A stretch of 64,000 nt of DNA, from contig JASANG010002367.1 in the NCBI GenBank assembly GCA_030248215.1, forward strand, positions 1-64,000, in the 5' to 3' direction. Source of the stretch: Enoplolaimus lenunculus. Taxonomy: Eukaryota; Nematoda; Enoplea; Enoplida; Thoracostomopsidae. The notes beneath the pieces were generated by a model that was given only the letters and a program-made list of their open reading frames with translations, was not told where the DNA came from and did no database searches. Positions 1 to 11,787 of the stretch are shown one piece after another (position 1 is the stretch's first letter; each line of letters begins with the position of its first letter). Both the position numbers and the translations under genes were made by a program.

Positions 1-1240
1 AATAAGTTGAAGGAATTTTTATTAGATTTTTCTAAAATGCTTCCACAATACACCTGGATTGCTAATTTTATATCCGACGCATGACCGAAACAAGATTCAT
101 GAACATATACAAGTGACGCGCCATTCCCCAATAGCTTACTTTGCCACATTTGCCAAAATAAGCCATCACAATCTGATTATCAACGCATCTTGGAACGTTA
201 AGCAGAAAATATTGAAGTTCTGCCCTGTAAAAGGAGTAATATATATTTTATTACCTACATAATAATTCTTATGAATTTTCCCTATACGTCAGATTGACGT
301 TACCTTTATAGTTATCTTGTTCTATGAATAAATTGTACCTACTGACTTTTATTTGTGCATAGATTATAATTATTAAAGGTAATTTAAATTTGGGACGTGC
401 AAATTTGGCTGGTGCTCGTCTACCAGGGTATAATAGTATACCTGTTTTTGTGTCTGGTAAAAATTGGTGTCTGTTTCCGTCTACAAATACCGGATATTGT
501 GTTATTTTTAGGCCCAAAATTGGTCGGAATTTTCCGTTATATGTTGCAATTGCACGATATGAATTAAAACCATACAAAATTCATCCAAAATTTTAAAAAT
601 TCCGGTGAATTTGCCATTTTCTAATTTTAAAAAGCCCGATGAATTTTTGCTCGCTTCAATTTTTTGGTACACACTTTTATACTTCAATATCTATTTTACG
701 TTTCAGTTATTTTGATTACACCCCGTCATCTACTACTGGAACGCAACAACTTTAATTAATTGCACAAACTTGTGTGTCAGAACTTAAAGCAATAAAAATG
801 GTTTGTATTTGTATAAAGTGCAATCCTTAAATTTGAAACTACCGTAAGAGCTTGGCGCTCGAACCCGTGAAGACTCAAACCTCTTGAGCCGATTTTGTAG
901 TGCACATTCAAGTAATAATTTTCATCACGCTGCATTACGTATTTTGCACGTAAACATCTGTATCTCATGACTTTAACACAATTAAAACGATTCGTAATTG
1001 TATACACAAACCACAAACCTTAAATTTGAAACCGTCCAATTTCTCACTTTGATTTTCAGCTGAGTTCAACGCGTCAAATACTGGTTGATAATCGACGAAT
1101 GGTAGTTTAAGTTTAATTAACTTATTGCAACAGTTTCTAAAATTATAAAACATAAGTTTCAATATCTTTTCGTAATGAAACAGATCGACCACATTATGCC
1201 GGATGAGCGTTACCAATTGTGCGCTTGGCGCCTGTTTTAC
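1..1240. other. Gene-free left edge
   Basis: I see no supported exon here. The stretch at about 400-760 shares short blocks (a motif around GCACGATATGAA, and 'cccgatgaattttt' near 640) with 4,480-4,830 and 9,410-9,600. This suggests an old dispersed repeat of unknown class. Open frames here are short and look like chance. Confidence 0.4.
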
Positions 1241-1244
1241 AACC

Positions 1245-3162
1245 TACTCATTGTAGGAATATTTTCTCTTGCTATTGGCCAACGAAAGCGAAACCTAGTA
1301 AAATTGTTACGCAGTCATGTTAAAAACATTGAACATCAATTGAAATTTCACTGCAAACGACATTGTGTTCATTTACAGAAATATTGACCTAGCAAAATTT
1401 GGAGTAAAAAATTCAAAATTTCACAAAATGAAAGGTTTTAGGAAATTTACGACTGGTTAAGGCCTGAAACCAGAAAATGCAGGTGAAAGTAATCTTACAG
1501 CGTTTGATTTCGTTATATAGTTCGGTTTTTTCACGCGTTATTCTTGAATACAAAAAATATGATCCGAAATTTTTGCCTTACAAAATATATTTTGGAAAAT
1601 GAACATATTTTCACTTGCTACAGGCCAACGAAGCCAAAACTGGTGAATTTTTATGCGGTCATGTTAAAAAGATTGAAAATCAATTAAAATTTAAATGCAA
1701 ACGACATTGCGTTCATTTAGAGAATTATCTGCATGGCAAAATTTTAATTCAAAAATTAAATATTTCACTACATGAAATGTTTTGGGATATTTACGACTGC
1801 TTAATGCATGAAAACAGAAAATTCAGTTTAATATTATCTTACAGCGTTACATTTCGTTATATAGTTCGGTTGTTTCACGCGTTATTCTTGAATACAAAAA
1901 ATATGATCGAACTTTTTGCCATTAAAATCATATTTTGGAAAATGAACATATTTTCACTTGCTATTGGTCAACGAAAACCAAAACTGGTGATTTTTATGTG
2001 GTCATGTTAAAAACATTGAAAATCAATTAAAATTTCACTGCAAACGACATTGCGTTCATTGCAGAAATATGGCCTAGCAAAATTTGGAGTAAAAAATTCA
2101 AAATTTCACAAAATGAAAGGTTTTAGGAAATTTACGACTGGTTAAGGCCTGAAACCAGAAAATGCAGGTGAAAGTAATCTTACAGCGTTTGATTTCGTTA
2201 TATAGTTCGGTTTTTTCACGCGTTATTCCTGAATACAAAAAATTTGATTCGAAATTTTTGCCATTACAAAATCATATTTTGGAAAATGAACATATTTTCA
2301 CTTGCTACAGGCCAACGAAAGCCAAAACTGGTGAAATTTTTATGCGGTCATGTTAAAAATATTGAAAATCAATTAAAATTTTACTGCAAACGACATTGCG
2401 TTCCTTTTCAGAAATATCGGCCTGGCAAAATTTGAAGTCAAAAATTCAAAATTTCACAACATGAAAGGTTTTGGGAAATTTACGACTGCTTAAGGCCTGA
2501 AACCAGAAAATGCAGGTGAAAATAATCTTACAGCGTTACATTTCGTTATATAGTTCGGTTGTTTCACGCGTTATTCTTGAATACAAAAAATATGATCCGA
2601 AATTTTTGCCATTACAAAATCATATTTTGGAAAATGAACATATTTTCACTTGCTATTGGTCAACGAAAACCAAAACTAGTGAAATTTTTATGCGGTCATG
2701 TTAAAAACATTGAAAATCAATTAAAATTTCACTGCAAACGACATTGCGTTCATTTTCAGAAACATCGGCCTGGCAAAATTTGAAGTCAAAAATTCAAAAT
2801 TTCACAACATGAAAGGTTTTAGGAAATTTACCACCGGTTAAGGCCTGAAACCAGAAAATGCAGGTGAAAGTAATCTTACAGCGTTACATTTTGTTATATA
2901 GTTCGGTTTTTTCACGTGTTATTCTTGAATACAAAAAATATGATCCGAAATTTTTGCCATTACAAAATCATATTTTGGAAAATGAACATATTTTCACTTG
3001 CTATTGGCCAACGAATGCCAAAACTGGTGAAATTTTTGTGCGGTCATGTTAAAAACATTGAAAATCAGTCAAAATTTCACTGCAAACGACACTGCGTTCA
3101 TTTACAGAAATATCGGCCTGGCAAAATTTAAAGTCAAAAATTCAAAATTTCACAACATGAAA
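1245..3162 (+). repeat. Satellite array, monomer about 348 bp, about 5.5 copies
   Basis: The landmark AATGCAGGTGAAAGTAATCT, or a variant, recurs near 1475, 1815, 2161, 2509 and 2857, a spacing of about 340-348 bp. A second landmark, 'ttttcacttgctac/ttgg', recurs with it. The monomers are AT-rich and very similar. Variants alternate: 'ctacaggcc' at about 1616 and 2305, 'ctattggtc' at about 1957 and 2653. That hints at a dimeric higher-order unit of about 690 bp. The 60-130-residue open frames inside are by-products of the repeat. The left end (1,175-1,470) is a partial, more diverged unit, and the array stops sharply near 3,162. Confidence 0.9.
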
Positions 3163-3424
3163 TGTGTTCTTTCTGAGAATACAATCTATGTTAAACAACT
3201 ATTTTATAGTTTTAATATAAAATAAACCAGTACCTTGCGATTTCTTTCCGCGTGTTTTCTGTATGCCAGAAAATTTTTTCTTTTTGTCATTTCCAAACCA
3301 CGTTTCAAATTCTCGTGGTTGTATAGGCACACAAGCAAGTATATTATTACCAATTACATATGTATAGAAAACAACGCATGTGCACAGATGTATGCTAGAT
3401 TGCAGCAAAAGGACGATACATAAA

Positions 3425-3945
3425 GTCGATGAAAAATGCAGTTAGAGAAGCGGGCTGCATGGCGCAGTGGTATAGTCTTCGCTTAGGGATCCGTAGGCTG
3501 AGATTTGGATCCCCGCTCTGGAGGTCCGTTTTTCCAACTGCTTAGACCAAATGTCTAAATTCCCGATTCCTACTTAGACTGACATGGAGGCTACTCCGTG
3601 AACACAATGGTAGACCGCCGAGATATGAACACAGTATCCAGTCGACAATTGGGTGGACGGTCACGGGAGCAGGCAGCAAACGGTCGACACATATAGTCGA
3701 CGAAAAATGCTGTTAGAGAGGCGGACTGCACGACGCAGTGGTAGAGTATTCGTTTAAGGATCCGCAGGCTGAGATGTCGATCCCGGCTCTGGAGGCCCGC
3801 TTTTCCAACTGCTTAGTTCAAAGGTCTGAATTCCCGGTTCCTACTTAGACTGATATGGAGGCTACTCCGTTAACACAATGGTAGACCTCAAAGCTATGAG
3901 CACGGTATCCAGTCGAGAATAGGGTGGACGGTCACGGGACGACCT
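3425..3945 (+). repeat. Two tandem tRNA-derived SINE copies
   Basis: Two units of about 270 bp, starting near 3425 and 3696, each begin with GTCGAYGAAAAATGC. Each then carries a tRNA-like head with an A-box-like TGGCGCAGTGG (first copy) and a degenerate B box near AGATTTGGATCC. A shared body follows ('ggaggctactccgt...aacacaatggtagacc...cagtcgac/gaat...ggtggacggtcacggg'). The internal Pol III promoter layout plus a shared non-tRNA body fits a tRNA-derived SINE. The copies differ at many sites, so they are not a recent duplication. Confidence 0.75.
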
Positions 3946-5020
3946 TGTTGAAATTAAGGGCACGTAAGCATGCGAAACATACTTGTATTCATACCCTGAT
4001 AGCTTGATCCCAGCTCCGAAAGCCCTGTTTTACCTGGACTTACAGTGTTGGTACTAGCTATGTATATGTTGGCAATACATAGTAACATATGTGTTTACTA
4101 TAAAAGTATAAAAAAATCAATCGATATATAAACCTTTTTGCAACAGTGTTATCGTATCCTTATATGTCTATGCAATAGTGCTTATCAAGTTCTGTTATTA
4201 CCTAAAATTCATCCCGCGGGTGTGCTTAATATGCTAAGGTTACTAAGGGCAATTTTTCAGAAATTGTTTGCGTTTGTTTTCGATCTCTAATACAGCTTGA
4301 ACAGATTGTTTGCAAAAAACCCCACAACACAACATTCATACTAGAATCATCAATCCAATCCTAAAGTGCATCCGGCATATCTGCATTCGTCACAGTTTCA
4401 TATGCCAAAACATAAAAATTTACACTTTGAGCGAAACATATAATAGGTGACACTACCGTGTCCCTATGATTTTGATGCTCAACATTAGTTCAAAATAACG
4501 TATATATCTCACAATTTTCATTAAGTTATAAATCACCATATATCTAGCAATTTATAAATTACAAATATGGTGCAGCGTTTCAGTATTAAATATATATTTC
4601 GAAATACATCCAAAATCTTAAAAATTTCGCTGCATCTTGTATTTTTACGTTAATATTTTAGAGAGCCCGGTGAATATTTGCATGCCTCAATTGTGTTGGC
4701 AGAAAAATGCAACATGATTGAAACATTTATATTTCAATATTCGTTTTCCGCTACGTTTCCGTTATTTTGGTCGCTATCTGTTTTCGTTATTTTACTATCC
4801 GTTTACACTTCGGCGATCTTCTAGCAGAATTCATTGTTATATGTTTTAGCAATATATTTTAGTATCTTGTTTGATTCAACGACCCTGCTCTGAACAAATA
4901 AAAAAATCTGAACACGGTAAATCTTGAATGTTATATTTCTATTGCACATTACGTGTTATTGTTTAACTTTTAGATCTGTTACTAAAGCAGTTGGCTGAGT
5001 AATCTTAATTTTTGCTTTGG
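3946..5020. other. Intergenic, no gene seen
   Basis: AT-rich sequence without a supported exon. The part around 4,480-4,830 resembles 400-760 in scattered blocks, so it is probably a decayed dispersed repeat. The right edge is the 3' end of the peptide gene that follows on the minus strand. Confidence 0.4.
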
Positions 5021-5026
5021 TTTATT
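5021..5026 (-). terminator. Poly(A) signal AATAAA for the peptide precursor gene
   Basis: The plus strand reads TTTATT, which is AATAAA on the minus strand, about 220 nt downstream of the stop codon at 5246. Confidence 0.5.
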
Positions 5027-5245
5027 CAAATATACCAATTATAAGAACCAAAAGTGCGCTTTGATTAGAAAATTTATTAATATATACTTGCGAGCTGCTA
5101 TGAGGTAAACCAATACGGTAGGCCAATGCATTCCGTAGTCGACGGATTTCAAATTAGCGCTATAAATGCCAAGCGTTTTCACTTGATATTTCGATGTTCC
5201 ATTTGTAAAATATTTGTATTCGAACATTGCGTCACTTTTACTAAA

Positions 5246-5506
5246 TCATTGGGCTTCGGCTGGGTTATAATACCAGTCCAGCGCTTGAGGATTACGAGGA
5301 ATCGCCCCAAAACGTTTATCAATTCTATTTGGTTGCCTTCGGAACAATTGCATTTCGCTGATATGGCTGTCAGAAGCAACGCCCAAAATACTCCGAATTG
5401 ACCGAGTGTTTCCTGCGCCAGGTTGCGTTTCAGTGGCTGAACTTCTTTTAAGGACTATCAATAGCACAACTGATACAAGAAATGAAATCAGAGTAAAATT
5501 TTTCAT
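5246..5506 (-). CDS. Secreted peptide precursor, 86 residues, family not recognised
   Basis: The single-exon frame starts at ATG 5506 and ends at the stop at 5246. Residues 1-24 form a clear signal peptide: MKN, then a hydrophobic core (FTLISFLVSVVLLIVL), then KRSSA. The mature part is polar, with R/K sites and one dibasic site (DKR, about residue 64). That site would release the C-terminal peptide FGAIPRNPQALDWYYNPAEAQ minus its last residue or so, ending AEAQ. There is no cysteine and no amidation glycine. On the minus strand an AATAAA lies at 5021-5026, about 220 nt after the stop. Upstream are a TATA-like stretch near 5570 and a possible 5' UTR acceptor (TTTTAG) near 5525. A neuropeptide or peptide-hormone precursor is the best reading, but that is inferred from architecture only; a small secreted protein of another kind is possible. 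Confidence 0.55.
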   Translation of the reverse strand: MKNFTLISFLVSVVLLIVLKRSSATETQPGAGNTRSIRSILGVASDSHISEMQLFRRQPNRIDKRFGAIPRNPQALDWYYNPAEAQ

Positions 5507-5605
5507 TGTCAAATATGTCTAAAATGTATTATTACGATTTATTAATTTTTCTGAAATAATCTTAACCAAATATAATAGGAGGTGGCACATGGCTTAACAA
5601 CTTGG

Positions 5606-5796
5606 GCAATGTTAAGAACAGAGGAACAGTATTATAAGAATATTCCTAAGCCTAAGCCTAAGCTTAAGAATGAGCATATTCCTACGCCTAAGCCTAAGCC
5701 TAAGCCTAAGCCAAGCAAAAAAATTAGTCTACAGCTTAAGCTTTTCTCTATTCTAGTCCCACAGAAAAAGTCTCCGCCCCTGATCTTTACATGGGC
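5606..5796. mobile_element. Short inverted-repeat element with a (CCTAAG)n core, copy 1
   Basis: The centre is a run of CCTAAG / AAGCCTAAGC units (about 5645-5712). The ends are complementary: ATGTTAAGAACAGAGGAACAG on the left, CGCCCCTGATCTTTACAT on the right. The same layout occurs at 11.79, 14.77 and 56.5 kb. The terminal consensus (CATGTAAAGA.C.GGGGCGGAAC) contains the CAGGGGCGG-like start common in non-autonomous hAT elements. No coding capacity is seen. Confidence 0.7.
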
Positions 5797-5949
5797 CAAA
5801 GCCTGTATGCCATTTGTTTTTGGCAGGTACAATCCGCTAGATCGATAAAACAAACAAACTCCGTTTAGTTGCTCATGTCGGCAGAAGTCCGAGATAAATA
5901 ATTTTGAAGAAGACAATACTTTTCGTGTTCCGCAATTTTATAAGTTTAA

Positions 5950-7660
5950 AAGTGCGTTTAAACAAGTTTTGCGATATTTTGTAGAAACGTTTGGACTTTG
6001 GTTCCGGTCCAGAGGTGTAATGCCCACATCCACCGATTTCGATCCGCCACTGTTTTGTCTAAAGGTAAGACCACCTATTTACTGTAAGAACCAGTATATG
6101 CAACATTATTTTCGACTTTCCTCAAAATATAGTTTTGCGGGTATATATTTGAGGAAAATTTAGGTGACGTTCTCACATAGGGTAACCTACGAGCAGCAAG
6201 CACAATCTATTCACGCGAAACTTACACACAAATCGCAGTGTTTAATAATTACTTTCCGTATACGTAGTGAGACTCTCTACAAGACCTGTTGGGTACCTCG
6301 GCCTCAAATGGCGAAACTTCTATGTGACAATTGTAAACAACTTTTATCCGAAGGCACCAAGTTAGAAACTTAATTTGAAATTCTATCAAGTCTTTCCCTC
6401 ATTGAAATGCTGCGTTTTACCATATTGTTAACAAAAAATCGAGGCCAAACATCTATAGAATACATTGTGGAAAGTATGCAGTCGTGAAAAGACAAACCTT
6501 CCTAATGAGTGATCACGTCACTTGTAGCCTTTTCAGGAATTGTATTTTAAGCAGATATCACCTGATCTTTGACTATGACGCGTAAACTGTGTTTTTAGTA
6601 AACTTTAAAGCCGAAATATGTACAGAAAATAAACGAATACTACAAGAAGTGATACGTGAAAATTGAATTGTGAAATTGAAGTAAATATTCGGCAAGAATT
6701 GTCAGACGTCGAGTAAGCTGTATTTGTGAACCGAATTAGTACAGCCTTTAAGCCTTTAATATTACAGGTGCCTTTGGACGACCGTATTGAACGTTATTTC
6801 AGCAATATATTCCAGTTTTCTGTTAAACAGGTAGCTGTAGTAGTAACCCTTTAACTTCTACAGGTACAGCAACGAGTTGTAGGGTCCACGAGTTGTTGGA
6901 TCGACGAGTTGTCGGGTCCAAAAGTTGTCGGGGTCGACGAAATGTCGGATTACGAGTTGTCGGGCCACAAATTGTCGTGATACGATTTCCTGCGTACTTA
7001 ACTCTTGACGGTTTCAAAAATTTTATAACTTGGTAAATATTTCTTTCATTAACGTTCACTCGTTTCAACTAAAGTGGGCTGTCTTAGAATATCTTTTGTA
7101 GGTATCTTATAAAAAGTTCTTATAAATCGAATTTCGAATGAATTCAATGCTGAACCCAACCCACAGAGTCCAGAATATTAATGGCGTTAAACCATGGCTC
7201 TACAAACGAATTCGCAATTCTTGAAGTAAATAATGACTGGAATTAAGTGAGAAGTTTTAGGTAAGTGAAATGCTGATTTGGTAAATTATCGTACTAGAAT
7301 ATTAGGATAGCTCTGGTTCGAACCAGAGGTCTTCGGTCTTACCAAAATCTCAAATGCGTGGATAGATCCGTTTCTAGTTTAAAAAGTCTCTGTTTATGAA
7401 ACTTAAGTTTCTTCAAGATCGCATCCAGCACTGAATTAAGCTTTAATTAATCTTTGAAAAATATGTAATAAAATTACGGTGTTCGATACATGAAACAGTA
7501 GACTACGGATATGCAATAACAAAGATGCGGATATGCTTATAAGATTTGCATGGAATCGCGGAAACTTAGAAAATCATTCAAAATGCTCGGCACAGCCCTA
7601 TAGAACCTCTGTTCAATAGTCTTTTTGGCGAATCGTGTACGTCCACAGACAACACAAATC
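5950..7660. other. Intergenic DNA with a small minisatellite
   Basis: No gene is supported. The open frames at about 5,969-6,373 lack splice support and any resemblance I know. The only clear structure is the short minisatellite at 6,863-6,985. Confidence 0.4.
6863..6985 (+). repeat. Minisatellite, imperfect unit ACGAGTTGTCGGGTC
   Basis: Roughly six or seven degenerate copies of a 16-20 bp unit (ACGAGTTGTCGGGTCC and variants) stand head to tail. They create an arginine/threonine-rich frame on the minus strand that is not a gene. Confidence 0.75.
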
Positions 7661-7666
7661 CTTTTA

Positions 7667-7871
7667 CACTGCAAAAAATTGTGAGTCCAATGGCCCTCCC
7701 CGAAATAGGTCTACGGGACTACACAAACTGAGTCAAATTCGACTACGCCAGAGTGAAATTCGACTCACTTCGAACGTTTGACTCTGGCGGAGTCCAACTT
7801 GATTCAGTTTGTGCAGGCCTGTAGAGCTTATTTTAATGAGAGTCAATTTGAGTTGCCATTTTTTTGCAGTG
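7667..7871. mobile_element. 205-bp MITE with CACTGCAAAAAA ends
   Basis: The left end CACTGCAAAAAATTG matches the reverse complement of the right end (CCATTTTTTTGCAGTG). The dinucleotide TA stands immediately outside both ends, so a TA target-site duplication is likely. The interior holds short inverted and direct repeats of GACTC / GAGTC. There is no coding sequence, as expected for a non-autonomous DNA element. Confidence 0.75.
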
Positions 7872-8539
7872 TAGAAACTATCCGACCTGTATTTTCGTTG
7901 TAATAGGTATAATGTAAATAGCGCCGAACGCGAAATTTTTGATGTAAACAAAGACCTTTCCAATTTTTACCTACCTTTTTTCGACAAAAATTATTAATTC
8001 ACTCCGACCCTGACGTCCAGATCAGCCCACGAACAATGTCAGCGATATAGCTGCAGCACGATTATCAATTAATATATTAATAACGTGGAAATACCACCTG
8101 TGGCTTTAGGCTTTGCTTTATTGTTAAGATATAAGTGAGACATCAAAGTCGCACAATCATGGAACGTAAGACACAAGATCCACCCAAAACTGGCTGCTAA
8201 AAAGTTTTAGAATCCGTGACCAAACCTAATTTTGTCTTCACTCACATTGTTTGATTTGAGTTGTTTTTCGACAGTTTTGCGAAAAACTTGTCTGTCGACG
8301 TAGCAGATGGATTTATAGCGGAGTCAGTTGCGCTTGCGACAGCTCGAATTGCACCTTTTATACGCAAACAAATGCTATAATGAAACACGTCGCTTCGTTA
8401 TGTATTTACATCTGTGCTGATGTGGTTGGTAGACACACATGTCATAAATCGTATGTATTAAAACAAATAGTGCGACTTTACAAACACCATGAATGCAGCG
8501 GTGTTTGAATAATCTACGCTCGAGTGGAACGGTATATGC

Positions 8540-8965
8540 CAGTGTTCCAGCTGGAACTAGATTTTGTCGGAAGCGGAATCGGAATCGGAATCAAATTTTT
8601 CTTTCGGAACCGGATTCGGAATCGGAATCAAGTTTTAGTAATTCTATTGAAAAGTTAAAGAGGTATGACTTAACTTTTGTTGCAATATGCCTGTTTTCGT
8701 AACTGTTCACAGTTTCAGTAAAAATTGTTTATATAGCTGACGGAATATACGTAACAACTCGGAATATTTACTAAGAAAAAACCAACAGAATAATTGCAAA
8801 TGAACGAAACAAAACGAAACAAACAAAATCTAACTTCAATCATCTTAAAAACTTATAACCGAATAATCAGAATTCCGGCATTGGAACAGCAGTCGGCCAG
8901 AATCGGAATCGGAAGTCAAATTTTGCTGGAGTTTTAGCCGGAATCGGAATTCCGATAGAACCCTG
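8540..8965. mobile_element. Non-autonomous hAT-like element with GGAATC repeats
   Basis: The ends are CAGTGTTCC and GGAACCCTG-like (reading AGAACCCTG), near-perfect inverted repeats of the hAT CAG type. The flanks GTATATGC (8532-8539) and GTATATGA (8966-8973) match in 7 of 8 bases, a good 8-bp target-site duplication. Both ends carry CGGAATCGGAATC-type simple repeats in inverted orientation. The middle is AT-rich and non-coding. Related copies occur at 15.98-16.40 kb and about 52.3-52.4 kb. Confidence 0.8.
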
Positions 8966-8973
8966 GTATATGA

Positions 8974-11780
8974 TCTACTAAGCAGTAGGTTGCAAGGAAT
9001 CGTGTCAGAAAAGTACAAAACGTTTTTAGCGTAATGCAAGGTGGTTTTATATCATGATGCGAAAATACCGTTTCTATAAATGATTATGTTTTAAAGCGTT
9101 TCGTTTACCGCTCTGTTATTTAACCGTTTCAGTACAACTGGAGATGAGAAATACCGGAGCCGTAGACGGAGGTCAACAAAACTTGCCAGAGCCGGAGATG
9201 AAGCCGGAAGTGAGGCGAAATTAGGCAGTTAAAGTGACGTTTAAATTGTATATTTTTAGCAAATATTTGTAAGTGTTTTTAAACCATTTGGTTTTACGCT
9301 TATTTTTTTACGAAATCGCTGCAATTTTTTTAGTCAATATTGCGGAAAGTTATTCCGAAACGCGCCAAACACACATACACACACACATATATATATATAT
9401 ATAGGATATCTGTTTTGGGCAAAAATTGTTGTTCGTTTCCGTTATAGTAATACCGGAATTTCAGTTAGTTTTATGCTCAAAATTAGTTATAAATCACATA
9501 TCTCGCACGATATGAAATAAAAATAAATGAATTAATGAAAATTTCAAAAAAATTTCATTTCTACTATCCGTTCTAAGTGCTATTTTGAAACATTGTCAAC
9601 GTCGGGCATCGCAATTAAAATAATAGCATTTTTTACATCTATCACAGAATCCCCTTAAAAGTTAGTATCAATGTGTGGGTGGTGGTCTCGTACACACTTT
9701 CCCCTCACAAGCTTTGGCTAAAGCAAGTGCTTAGGCAAAGCTTTAGTGTTAGGCTATATGACATTGGTAAATCATCTTCGACATATAAGCCTATATCCTA
9801 ACCTAAGCCTATTAAAATCGACTACAGTTGAATATAAAGAGTAAAGAATATTAGGTTCCGTTATATAAACTTTGTAACTTATGGCGAAATATATTTGCAA
9901 ATGTAAAGTGTAAATTGTTGTATTTGCTATTGTTATCCAAGCCCATTAAAAACTCCATTTATCTTGAGGTATGTTCTATACAATTGTCTTTTCTATATAT
10001 GTGTCACTACAAATTTTAAATTATCCTGGTTTTGTGGCATTGGCAAATACGAACAGCCAGATTATGAATGCAATCAGGCCCACGCCAGAGATTTAATTTA
10101 AAGCACACTTTACCATCTAATTGTGTAAAACCTTAGCCTCTGAATATATTTTATGCTCTGCTTCAATTTACTGGATCATTGCTATACGACCTCAACATGA
10201 TGATCTTTAGAAATTTCTCACAGCGATTTTCGATTTCATTGCGACAACTCCCGTGGGATGTGTTTTACCATTATCATTAAGTTATATGAGCTTGACGCTG
10301 AAGCGTGATTCGGCTCTCACGTTTTGTGACGATTTGGCACTGTGTTGCATAGTATTACTGTTAACCACATCGCATTTTGCATAATTTTGCATTTGCTGTG
10401 TAAAAGTTGCTCCTAGTCAAATTCATGTGAAAAGGAGCTATCATCAATACGGTTACAGCCGTGGTAGAATTTTCGCCAGACGTTCCGGCAAGTTCGATAG
10501 CAGAATTTTTCGCATCTTTATATATGTTGTGACATTCAGTAAAAATGTATTTTTAAGCTTGGAGGCAATTTGAATAAATTTAATTGCAAAAAATTATCAA
10601 AAATGAAACTTGGAAACAAATTTTTTACAATACTTTGCATGCAGGCGATTGTTAAAATTCGCAAATGTAACATCATTTTTACTACATAATTTTGTTTCAC
10701 CGCACTGTCCGGTTTAGAAAAAATCTGTTGCTCTCCGGCTCAGGCTTGAAAATGTTTCGTTTAATTCATTACTTCTTAAAAATATCGCGTGGCATATCGA
10801 TTTTTTGAATTTTGGGCAGTAGCGGGCTGGAGTTTCCGCGGTGCCTGAGTTTATCTTTCCGTTGTATTGCATTTTACTGCAATAGTTACGCCAATCTATT
10901 CACAAGAATGTTCTGCAGACTCCGATTGCTATTCCGACAAAATTACGTTCCGTTGGAATCCTGGTGTTCTGCATCTCAGTGATTGCCCATGATAAGCTGA
11001 GTTCTATACAATGGCGGGGATCCCTATGAGTATTCCCGGCGTGAATGTCCATGGAGATTTCCACATAAATTTCCAGCGGGGTGTGGTGAGACAGGGTTAG
11101 AAATTCTTGCCCCATGGCATCCCAGGCAATAGTAGTTCCATCTTGCGTGTGTTACGGCCTAAAACAAATATTTGCTGAATTATATTGATTGAGTCAACAA
11201 AATAGGTATAGTTAATCAACAGGTATGTTTATATATCGGTACTCAAAGACCATAACATAGAAAAACCAGAAAGAAAAAAACAATGAAACGCAAAGCTTTG
11301 ACCTGTACCTTACGCCATAACGTTTTGCATCTACTTTTTAGACGAATGAGGTAGACTGTTTTCTAGCAATAGTCACGATAATTGCGACAAAAGGCTGAAA
11401 GTTCGATTTTGAGTGCGTTCGAATTGCAGTAAACGCCCAAATGCACTTCTACATACTTATTATACCGTTACAGAAGACTCAAGCTGAAAATTGTTTCGCG
11501 ATTGAAAACTAAAACATTTTGCAGGCAGAATATGGACCCATTTATTTACAATACTGCTAACTAAAATTTGGGTGTTTGAGCTTATTTATCCTAATGTTTC
11601 GCGATAAAAGTTTCGAAATTCATTATTTCATTAAACTTTAGTTTTTTCGCAAAATATGAAAATTAATTCGTTATACAATTCTGGCTTAATAAAGGATGAG
11701 TGATATTAGTTAAACATTAATATGTTAGGAAGTAAATGCATAAACTGCATTGTGTTTTACAGCAAGGTTCAAGATATATG
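8974..11780. other. Intergenic, repeat remnants, no supported gene
   Basis: A degenerate repeat at 9,130-9,230 (CCGGAGCCGGAGATGAAG type) also appears at about 23,400-23,490 and 40,770-40,920. A CA/TA microsatellite lies at 9,369-9,403. A degenerate (CCTAAG) element lies at about 9,700-9,820. A block at 10,900-11,150 has an open minus frame of 71 residues that I cannot assign. The rest is plain AT-rich DNA. Confidence 0.4.
9369..9403 (+). repeat. CA/TA microsatellite
   Basis: A run of CACACA with interruptions passes directly into (TA)n. Confidence 0.85.
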
Positions 11781-11787
11781 TATTGTA

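Noticed and set aside
1615-3131. A repeat protein encoded by overlapping frames of about 64-131 residues
   Set aside because: The frames are by-products of the 348-bp satellite and shift between monomers.
3450-3520. tRNA gene
   Set aside because: Box-like motifs are present but the cloverleaf does not close and the sequence continues into a shared SINE body.
5645-5712. TTAGGC/CCTAAG repeats as a true telomere or proof of nematode DNA
   Set aside because: The runs are short, recur at several internal sites and always sit within the same inverted-repeat element.
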